NCBI GenBank assembly: GCA_039636785.1
Contig: CP144169.1
Span: 4,030,001 to 4,094,000 of the forward strand
Reading direction: 5' to 3'
From: Micrococcaceae bacterium Sec5.7
GTDB lineage: Bacteria > Actinomycetota > Actinomycetes > Actinomycetales > Micrococcaceae
Length of the DNA: 64,000 bases
Part shown: in pieces, positions 1 to 6,450 of the stretch
Layout of the letters: the number at the start of each line of letters is the position of its first letter
How positions within the stretch are numbered: position 1 is the stretch's first letter
Notes under the pieces: generated by a model
What the model was told of the DNA's origin: nothing
Database searches by the model: none
Seen by the model: the letters and a program-made list of their open reading frames with translations, nothing else
Program-made: the position numbers and the translations under genes

Positions 1-2
1 GC

Positions 3-329
3 AGACATGAACAGTTCCTGGGCCGGCTCCCGCATTCACCTGCCGCTCCGGACCACGCCACGGCAGCCGACGAGCGGATGGATGTCGAACGGCAGGTAAA
101 GGACCTTCTCGACGGCGCTGCCGGGCTTAGCGCTGGTGAACGCGACGTTCTCTTGATGTGCGTAATGAACGGTTATAGCTACGAAGACACCGCAACCGCA
201 CTCGGTATCCCTATCGGCACCGTTCGTTCCCGGGTGAATCGGGCCAAGAAGAAACTTCGTGCCGCCGCCCCGCATCTGCTCGGCCGCGACGGTGACTCAC
301 AAACACTTTTGGAATCGAGGCTGTCATGA
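3..329 (+). CDS. ECF-type RNA polymerase sigma factor, C-terminal part (5' end outside window)
   Basis: The reading frame is open from the left edge of the window, so only the C-terminal ~108 residues are seen. They contain a sigma-70 region 4 helix-turn-helix: a stretch LSAGERDVLLMCVMNGYSYE followed by the typical recognition-helix motif GIPIGTVRSRVNRAKKKLR. An internal ATG at 78 exists but starts within the linker before region 4, so it is unlikely to be the true start. The stop overlaps the ATG of the next gene (ATGA-like coupling at 326-329), which suggests that the sigma factor and the following membrane protein are co-translated, as with sigma/anti-sigma pairs. Region 2 and the promoter are not visible. 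Confidence 0.8.
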   Translation, partial: RHEQFLGRLPHSPAAPDHATAADERMDVERQVKDLLDGAAGLSAGERDVLLMCVMNGYSYEDTATALGIPIGTVRSRVNRAKKKLRAAAPHLLGRDGDSQTLLESRLS

Positions 330-991
330 ACCTTTCAGACGTCCGCTATCCAGCCGACACCAAACAAGCCGTCCGCAACATGCTGGTTCAGGAAGCCCGC
401 CGGCAACCCAAAACGGCACCATGGTGGCGCAAACCCGCAGCCCTGACCTTCGCCGGGCTGGCACTTGCCGGCTCGACCGCGGCCGGGGTCTACGTCGCCC
501 TGGCACCTGTGGAAGACAAACGGGACATCCGCTGCTACTACCGGGCTGACCTCACCACTACCTATCCGGTCGAGACGTCACCGGGGGAAACTAAGCCCCC
601 GTACATCACCACAGGGGTATTCATCACCGGTTTCGATGCCAAGAACAATCCAAACCCGGACGACCGGAACGCCGGCATGCAACAGGTCAACGACCCCATC
701 AACCAGTGCAGCCGTGTGTGGGACATGGGGAACATGCATCTGGAGGGCATCAACGACGACCTCATCCCCGATGACTTCGTGTCGCCTCCTCCGGGCCTTC
801 CGGCCGAGCGGACCCTGACCGAAGCCGTGAGGGATCAGAACGGCAACCCTCTCTACCCCGACCCAGCAATTCGGGCATTCGGCAACTACATCCCATTCCT
901 CACTGAGTGCGTCGTTGACAACACCGTCGCCGTCATTCCCGGCCCTGCAGAAGTATGCGCCCAGCTCGGCATCCCCGCCCTTGAAAAGTAG
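326..991 (+). CDS. Single-pass membrane protein coupled to ECF sigma factor; extracytoplasmic domain duplicated in next gene
   Basis: A 221-residue protein. About 30 N-terminal residues are cytoplasmic and basic, then comes one membrane segment (about residues 36-57, ALTFAGLALAGSTAAGVYVA), then a roughly 160-residue exported domain beginning with DKRDIRCYYRADL and ending ECVVDNTVAVIPGPAEVCAQ. Its start codon overlaps the sigma stop, the arrangement expected for an anti-sigma factor, but the cytoplasmic part is very short and has no visible zinc-binding anti-sigma (HxxxCxxC) motif, so that role is only inferred. Four conserved cysteines may form disulfides. The exported domain is closely similar to the product of the next gene. 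I do not recognise a named domain family. Confidence 0.75.
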   Translation: MNLSDVRYPADTKQAVRNMLVQEARRQPKTAPWWRKPAALTFAGLALAGSTAAGVYVALAPVEDKRDIRCYYRADLTTTYPVETSPGETKPPYITTGVFITGFDAKNNPNPDDRNAGMQQVNDPINQCSRVWDMGNMHLEGINDDLIPDDFVSPPPGLPAERTLTEAVRDQNGNPLYPDPAIRAFGNYIPFLTECVVDNTVAVIPGPAEVCAQLGIPALEK

Positions 992-1002
992 TCACGGACC
1001 AC

Positions 1003-1677
1003 GTGACGGAAAAGATGAAGTCCATGAAGAAATCAACAGCAGCACTGGCCCTGGCCGCCGTCGTCACCGCGGCCGGGATCTATTCCGCCTCAACCACGGC
1101 ATCGGCCGCCCTAGCATCACAAAATGATTCCTCCGACGGCACCCCGGCGTCCGCCGTCCAGGCGCCTATTGATCCTGTCTCCGTGGAAGACACCCGCGAC
1201 ATCCGCTGCTACTTCCGTGCCGATCTTGAACGAACCTACCCATCACCGGATGCACCCGGCAGCACAGTTCCGTCGTATATATTGACCGGGCTCATGGCTA
1301 CCGGCTTCGACGCCAACAACAACCCGACCCCGGAGGACCCCAAAGCCGGGCTGTTTCATGTCACCGACCCCACGGCCAGCTGCGCGGACCTGTGGGACAG
1401 AAACCTCATGAACCCGGACGGAATCACGGATGACCTCATCCCTGACAACTTCACCACGCCGACCTACACCACACCGGAGTGGAACGGGGAGGACCGGGAC
1501 GCCGACGGCAATCCGATCATCCCCTCCGGGCCTGCTGTTCACATCCCGGGCCACTACGTCCCCGAACTCACCGAGTGCGTTGTCGAAAAAACCGTCAGCG
1601 TCATCCCCGGCCCAGCCGATATTTGCGGCAAGCTCGGCATTCCTGCCCTGGCTAAGTATGATCAGCCAGGGCAATGA
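1003..1677 (+). CDS. Secreted paralogue of the preceding protein's exported domain
   Basis: A 224-residue protein with a signal-peptide-like N-terminus (K-rich start, then LALAAVVTAAGIYSA and an Ala-rich region). The mature part repeats the preceding protein's domain: DTRDIRCYFRADL, GFDANNNPTPEDPKAG, DGITDDLIPDNF and ECVVEKTVSVIPGPADICGK line up in order with the upstream paralogue. In-frame ATGs at 1015 and 1024 are possible alternative starts. The gene is 11 bp downstream of the upstream stop and surely in the same operon. The pair looks like a tandem duplication in which one copy kept a membrane anchor tied to the sigma factor and the other is freely secreted. Function unknown. Confidence 0.75.
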   Translation: MTEKMKSMKKSTAALALAAVVTAAGIYSASTTASAALASQNDSSDGTPASAVQAPIDPVSVEDTRDIRCYFRADLERTYPSPDAPGSTVPSYILTGLMATGFDANNNPTPEDPKAGLFHVTDPTASCADLWDRNLMNPDGITDDLIPDNFTTPTYTTPEWNGEDRDADGNPIIPSGPAVHIPGHYVPELTECVVEKTVSVIPGPADICGKLGIPALAKYDQPGQ

Positions 1678-2048
1678 CTGTGCGACGTGCAGGCGAAAAA
1701 GCCCACAGACAATTTGGCGCCCGGTAAGGGATCCCTATCCGGACGCCTTCAAGTCGGGTGAGCCACCGGTTAACGGGACGATTTGCGAGCTCCATTTCGG
1801 GCACCCGAACCGGACAGCCGAAGGTTATCCGAACAGGTTCAGGGGCCCGGGAGGTAGACAGGAGTACGCCGCCCTCGTGACGCGCCCATAATTGTCGATT
1901 GCTAAATGGGTCAGTAGGAGTACGTTCTTTTGGCATTGGTTCTAGCCGATATGGCGAAGTTGGCGGAGAGCTCAAGGAAGCGAGAAGGAACATTGCGGGG
2001 CGGGTAGGCTCGACCAGTTGAGAGCCATAAGACATAAAGGGGGAGCTA
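1678..2048. other. Intergenic stretch without recognisable gene
   Basis: About 370 bases. Open frames here have no recognisable protein features. The 3' end carries a good ribosome-binding site (GGGGGAG) for the gene starting at 2049. No strong hairpin was noticed. Confidence 0.5.
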
Positions 2049-2576
2049 ATGGACGGTCACGCCAAGTGGGAATGCGGAGTCTGTGGACAGATGCATGAGG
2101 GAGTCGCCATGGTCTTCGGGTCCCAGGCCCCGGATCCTTGGGTGCACGCAGCACAGGCGGAACGCGACGCAGGCGAACTGACCGCAGACATGTGCGTCCT
2201 CCAAATTGGCGGCGAGTGGCATTACTTCCTCAGGGGACATATTGAAATCCCCATCCTCATTGCACCTGGTGACGTTTTTAGCTGGTCCGTTTGGGTCTCA
2301 GTTAGTGAGGAAAGCATCCAACAGGTCGCAGACCACTGGGAAGACCTGGCCCGTGCGTCGCTGCCTCCGGTGTTCGGGTGGTTGTGTAACGAATTGCCCT
2401 ACGAGCAGTCAACCAGTTCCATTCCAACCCTTGTGCATAGTAGGGATCCAGGAGTTGTTCCTTTCATTCAGCTCGACCCGTCGTTTGACCATCCCTTGGT
2501 CGGAGAGCAGGGCATGGGCATAACGCTGCATCGGCTAGCGGAGATCAATCACCTGGCCGGGGTTGAGGCCCCGTGA
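2049..2576 (+). CDS. DUF2199 domain-containing protein
   Basis: A 175-residue soluble protein. The N-terminus has the DUF2199 signature: a zinc-ribbon-like KWECGVCGQMHEG, then a Pro/Trp motif (QAPDPW) and CVLQIGGEWHYFLRGHIEIP, followed by FSWSVWVSVSE. The family has no established biochemical role. The start is supported by GGGGGAG eight bases upstream. The stop overlaps the GTG of the next gene (GTGA), so the two are translationally coupled. No signal peptide or membrane segment. Confidence 0.85.
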   Translation: MDGHAKWECGVCGQMHEGVAMVFGSQAPDPWVHAAQAERDAGELTADMCVLQIGGEWHYFLRGHIEIPILIAPGDVFSWSVWVSVSEESIQQVADHWEDLARASLPPVFGWLCNELPYEQSTSSIPTLVHSRDPGVVPFIQLDPSFDHPLVGEQGMGITLHRLAEINHLAGVEAP

Positions 2577-3196
2577 GACATTTGGATGAGCTGGAGGCGC
2601 ACTATGCGTCCGTTGTAGGCGCCGAACCTGAGTTCGGCACAATGACTTCGTTGGAGGGCAACACGGTCGGCCTTTTTCACTGGCCCCGGGCATCGTCGAG
2701 GATGGGGGTTGCCTTGTATGCCTCCGCCGGGATCAGCGTCCCCGGTCCGGGCGGCCGCGGCCATTCACACACCGTGGAAGTCTTCACCGGCATTAGGCAG
2801 GATTCTGCCCAGGTCCGGGAAGCGTTCGCCAACCTCATCACGAGCCTTGTTTGCAGCACCTCACCGCACCCTGCCTGTCACGGCGTCTTCGTCGCCGGGG
2901 ACTGGGAAGTCATCGAAGACCGGAAGTTCACCGGCTGGATCCTGACCGAACGACCGGACGAACTCATTCCGGACCTCCAGCTAAAGGATGGTCGCCACAT
3001 CACCTTCCTTGACGCGCTGCCAGTCTTCCCTGAAGAGGCCGAATTTCGGCAAGGTAACCGCGCAGAGGACCTGCTCGGAATGTGGGAGGAATGGGAAGTA
3101 AAGTCAGCGGATCTGGACCGGGAGCTGCACCCAAGCCTAAAGAAGCCGAAAAAAACCTCCTGGCTGCGGTCCGCCCTGAATATGGGACGGCGATAA
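2573..3196 (+). CDS. Suppressor-of-fused-like (SUFU) domain protein, probable
   Basis: A 207-residue soluble protein starting with GTG inside the stop codon of the DUF2199 gene. The central part (HTVEVFTGIRQD, REAFANLITSLV, TGWILTERPDEL, ITFLDALPVFPEEAEF) has the layout of bacterial suppressor-of-fused-like proteins, a family often found in accessory loci, sometimes as immunity proteins; that assignment is by motif memory only. The C-terminal 40 residues are charged and Lys-rich. Coupling to DUF2199 suggests a joint role, which is not known. Confidence 0.55.
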   Translation: MRHLDELEAHYASVVGAEPEFGTMTSLEGNTVGLFHWPRASSRMGVALYASAGISVPGPGGRGHSHTVEVFTGIRQDSAQVREAFANLITSLVCSTSPHPACHGVFVAGDWEVIEDRKFTGWILTERPDELIPDLQLKDGRHITFLDALPVFPEEAEFRQGNRAEDLLGMWEEWEVKSADLDRELHPSLKKPKKTSWLRSALNMGRR

Positions 3197-3440
3197 AATG
3201 GACTAAGGGGAGCCGGAGCACCGTACCAGTTCTAAGGAACTGATTCGGTTGCATCATGCCATGTGGGTTCCCAGTCAGGAATCGGGTTTCGGGTGTACCC
3301 CCACTCGCCGCAGCGGTCGACGACTGATCGATAGCATGCGCTCAAGGATAGATTCAGTGCGTCCGGTGAGGGATCCGCTTTCGGAATGGTGGGGCGTCCC
3401 GGTGGAGGGTTTCCCTGCCGGTCACGGTTTTGTGTCGGCA

Positions 3441-3479
3441 GTCAAGTCCATTTGCGTGTGGATCGCAAATCGACTTGAC
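3441..3479. terminator. Strong hairpin between convergent genes
   Basis: Two 16-base arms (3441-3456 and 3464-3479) are complementary except for one position, with a 7-base loop. There is no T-tract. It lies in the ~300-bp gap between the SUFU-like gene (+) and the kinase-like gene (-), a position fitting a bidirectional terminator. The rest of 3197-3493 shows no gene. Confidence 0.55.
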
Positions 3480-3493
3480 CTGATGTGGTGCCT

Positions 3494-4066
3494 TTACGGC
3501 CGGGCCTTGGCTCGTTTTAGCGCCAGCGCACATACCAAGTTCGCGTAGGTCTCCTCGATGGCTCCGGAGCTACTGTGGATGACGGAAGCGGACGGCCGTT
3601 TTCGAAGTCCGCGGACCAGATCGTCGTACATGGACTCCAGCAGTTGCGAACCACCGCCTTGTTCCACGATTGCCTTAATCTGCTCGTGCCACGGGACATC
3701 ATCCTCGGCGCCACGGTCGCCGAACCTCTCGACGGAACGCTCTTTCGTGTCCATGATGACAATCTCTTGGAAGCCGCTGCCGGTCTCCTCAGCGAGGGCC
3801 CGGAAGATTGCAATCTCGTCGTCGGCGTCGAGGAACTGCGGCATGATGACGTCACGTCCTGCAGCGAGGTGCGCGGCAGCCATGCTGGCCGCGACGGGGC
3901 GGACTGTCTCTCCGGTTCCCTGGAAGTCCTCTTGCCACCCACCAATCAGGCAGCGCACTTGATCGATGTCCAGATTCAATGTGCCCGGGTGGCGATCGAC
4001 GAACATCCTCGCCAGAGTTGACTTACCGATTCCCGGCGGGCCGTTCAGGAGAATCAGATCAGCCAT
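3494..4066 (-). CDS. P-loop NTPase / zeta-toxin- or kinase-like AAA protein
   Basis: About 190 residues beginning MADLILLNGPPGIGKSTLAR, a textbook Walker A (GPPGIGKST) directly at the N-terminus. Next comes LDIDQVRCLIGG, the nucleotide-kinase style acidic motif after the P-loop, and later RDVIMPQFLDADD and MDTKERSVERFGDR, where the last resembles an LID-type Arg region. Size and order fit the small AAA/cytidylate-kinase-like family that includes chloramphenicol phosphotransferase and zeta-toxin relatives. The start at 4066 is preferred to the ATG at 4084 because the Walker motif then sits at the usual distance. Substrate unknown. No antitoxin-like partner is visible next to it. Confidence 0.65.
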   Translation of the reverse strand: MADLILLNGPPGIGKSTLARMFVDRHPGTLNLDIDQVRCLIGGWQEDFQGTGETVRPVAASMAAAHLAAGRDVIMPQFLDADDEIAIFRALAEETGSGFQEIVIMDTKERSVERFGDRGAEDDVPWHEQIKAIVEQGGGSQLLESMYDDLVRGLRKRPSASVIHSSSGAIEETYANLVCALALKRAKARP

Positions 4067-4272
4067 GAGTGGTTCCCACCGCATCCCGCCGAGCCGAACG
4101 GTCTTACTGGTATTCGCATAGACGACACGCTAGCCGTACGCATGCGCCTCAGGCCACCAGCCCGCCACGCCCGCCGGAGATAATGTCCGTTCAGCGTTCC
4201 GTTGCGGGCCGGAGCTGGACTCCAAATCGGGCAGCGCTCGGTCGGCTCAGAGTGCGTCCGTTCACCGTCCGG

Positions 4273-5469
4273 CTATCGGCGCCGCTTTGCTCGGGCGGCG
4301 AACTCGTCAAGGACCTGAACGACGTCCTTCGCTAGCCAAATTCGGTTTCGTCGTCCGTCTGTGATTTGGGTCAGAATGTTGGCGTCAACGAGGCGGTCGA
4401 TAGCGACCTGAGCGTTGACGGTCGATATGCCAAGCTGAGCTGCGGCTGCGGCTGCGCCAATCACGGGTTGGCGAAGGAGAACGTCCACGAGCCGGTGGGC
4501 TGCCGAGTCTCGTCTCGCGCTGATGCGCCCGCGCCATTCGACCTGCACGATTTCCAGGTCGTCGACGAGGATACGGCCGTTGTGTACCGCCGCGAAGGAT
4601 GCCTCGGCGATTGAACGAACAATCGGGGCGATGTCTCCGGACCGGTACGCACCCAGGGAATCAAAGTATTGGCTGGTGTTGTGGAGCAAACCTGCGGAGA
4701 CAGGAACGGCAACGTTTCGAGTGAGCTGCCCGCCGCGCAGCATCGACTGGATGAGGGCGCGACCGACCCTCCCGTTGCCATCGGGGAACGGGTGGATTGT
4801 CTCGAATTGGGCGTGAGTGATCGCGGTGTGAACGAGCACGGGAAGGTCGTCGCGATTAGCGAAGGCGAAGAGGTCGTCCATGAGCGCGGGGACCCGATCC
4901 TGATGGGGAGGGACAAACTGCGCGGTGTGCGGTCCGAGGCTCCCGCCACCGATCCAGACCTGCTGGTCACGCCAATGGCCGACGATGTCGGGATTGCTTT
5001 GCTCAAGCAGTGCGCGATGCATTTCCAGGATGGCGTGGCCGTCGATGGACTCGGACAGGGAAAGAGCTGCTTGCATGGCTCGGACGTTGCCGACGATGAG
5101 CTGCGCATTCTTCGAGGCGTGCTCACCGAGCTCCGCCAAGGCGATCTGCCGTGCGCCGCTCGTGAGGTTCTCGATTTCCGAGCTTGAGGCGCTCTCGGTG
5201 CGAAGGAGAATGGACGCGAATGGTGCCGCAATTTGACCTACTTCCGCATCGAAACGGGCCAGCTCGCTCGCGGCCTCTTCAGTCAGCGCGTGCAGCTCGC
5301 TATCGAGCGAGATTGTCTGATCGGCGATGAATGCGGGCACCGCCGCCAAGTACGGCCCCGCGGCCAGACGCTTCTGCGTTCGTGAGCCATACTCGTCCTG
5401 GACGCTGCGCCATGGCCGTTCTTCATAGTCAAGCGACGGCCAGGGCGACTTCTCCTCAAACATGGACAT
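4273..5469 (-). CDS. Class II Fic family protein (AMPylation domain) with C-terminal winged helix
   Basis: A 398-residue Fic protein. The catalytic motif HPFPDGNGRVGR is at residues 226-237 and is complete. An inhibitory helix motif SSEIEN ([S/T]xxxE[G/N]) lies N-terminal at 96-101, which places it in class II, where the Glu blocks ATP until relieved. The last ~100 residues (LAAAQLGISTVNAQVAIDRL, then RRNRIWLAKDVVQVLDEF) look like a winged-helix DNA-binding unit, common in DUF4172/Fic_N architectures. Fic enzymes transfer AMP from ATP to target-protein hydroxyls; the target is unknown. The gene stands alone, transcribed away from an AT-rich 480-bp gap, so it is not an obvious toxin-antitoxin operon. 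Confidence 0.9.
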   Translation of the reverse strand: MSMFEEKSPWPSLDYEERPWRSVQDEYGSRTQKRLAAGPYLAAVPAFIADQTISLDSELHALTEEAASELARFDAEVGQIAAPFASILLRTESASSSEIENLTSGARQIALAELGEHASKNAQLIVGNVRAMQAALSLSESIDGHAILEMHRALLEQSNPDIVGHWRDQQVWIGGGSLGPHTAQFVPPHQDRVPALMDDLFAFANRDDLPVLVHTAITHAQFETIHPFPDGNGRVGRALIQSMLRGGQLTRNVAVPVSAGLLHNTSQYFDSLGAYRSGDIAPIVRSIAEASFAAVHNGRILVDDLEIVQVEWRGRISARRDSAAHRLVDVLLRQPVIGAAAAAAQLGISTVNAQVAIDRLVDANILTQITDGRRNRIWLAKDVVQVLDEFAARAKRRR

Positions 5470-5949
5470 GGATCGAGTTTACCAATGCTTATTCCCTTAT
5501 CCATTGTTATGACTTCTCGTTATTCTGCGTTTATTCCCAACGCCGGCTCTAGGATCTTGCGAAAGCCCCTTCCAAAGCTGGCGAGACCTCGGCGGCGAGA
5601 GAAGCGAAAAAGGGCAATGTCTGCTGAGATCCGACTTACGAGCGTGCAGCAAAAGTGGCGCCGTGGAGAGATCAACGACGCACTCGGACCACACCATGGC
5701 GGAACCGTCCCGCAAGGGGTTCCCCTATCGAACACGGCCTGCGCCTTCGAGCGCTCACAGAACGCCGGCCAAAGAGTGTGACTGTTAGTTCGGAATGGCG
5801 GTTCTTTCGCAGCTCGGTTTGGCGGTTTCCAGGGTCTCGTTGAGTGCGGCAATCCTCGAGTTCTCGGGAGTAGACAACCCACGGCAACGATATGGGAACG
5901 AAGCACGGATGGCATTTTGGTCCGGCGATTGAGCGGCCACAATGAGTGG
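5470..5949. other. Intergenic stretch, Fic promoter region, no clear gene
   Basis: About 480 bases. The first 60 are AT-rich and should hold the Fic promoter (reading leftwards); CAATG...CATTG half-sites flank it and could be an operator. Open frames across 5485-6137 on both strands show no recognisable features and are probably chance. Confidence 0.4.
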
Positions 5950-6450
5950 ATGAGGTCCTGTTCCAATGCCGTGCGCGCTTCAGCCGTTCTTGTTGCTGCG
6001 ACACTAACTATCACTGCCTGCACAAACAGCAGTCCTTCGCATAACGCTTCCGGGCTGCCGGGTACGGCGGCGAAATGCGAATCCCCATCGATAGTCAGTG
6101 AAAGCAGCGATGGACTTGAAGTTGAGTCCTCCACCACAAGTGGGATGACGCTTCATGGGCTGATTCAAGCGGAACCGTACCCGTTCGTGGCCTCAGAGGA
6201 GGTGAAGACGATTGTTTGGCGTGCCAGTGGGACGGGCGAAATTGCCGTAACCGTTCGTCGTCCCGATGGTGAGAGTAGCTCCCTGGATTGGGGCCCCGAG
6301 TATCACCCGGCAAGTAACTATGATCGGCCAGGCGACGAGTACGGCAGCGGCCTGGTGACTGACAAGCCTGGCTGTTGGAATGTCAGGTTTAGCCGAAGCG
6401 AGTCCGGCACAGCCGAAGTGTGGTTTGAAGTGGGTACCAATGAGCCTTGA
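5950..6450 (+). CDS. Hypothetical lipoprotein
   Basis: A 166-residue protein with a lipoprotein signal: MRSCSNAVRASAVLVAATLT followed by the lipobox ITAC. The ATG at 5950 is preferred to an upstream TTG at 5917 because it puts the basic residues and hydrophobic core in the right place. The mature part is Ser/Thr/Glu-rich and contains no family I recognise. Its TGA overlaps the ATG of the helicase ORF, so the two may be translated together. Codon use is less GC-biased than in the metabolic genes to the right. Confidence 0.6.
   Translation: MRSCSNAVRASAVLVAATLTITACTNSSPSHNASGLPGTAAKCESPSIVSESSDGLEVESSTTSGMTLHGLIQAEPYPFVASEEVKTIVWRASGTGEIAVTVRRPDGESSSLDWGPEYHPASNYDRPGDEYGSGLVTDKPGCWNVRFSRSESGTAEVWFEVGTNEP

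Noticed and set aside
326..991. Confident anti-sigma-factor call for the gene after the sigma factor
   Set aside because: Coupling fits, but the cytoplasmic part is only ~30 residues and lacks a zinc anti-sigma motif.
5520..6137. 205-residue minus-strand ORF in the Fic-lipoprotein gap
   Set aside because: Overlaps the lipoprotein start and has no domain, RBS or biased codon use.
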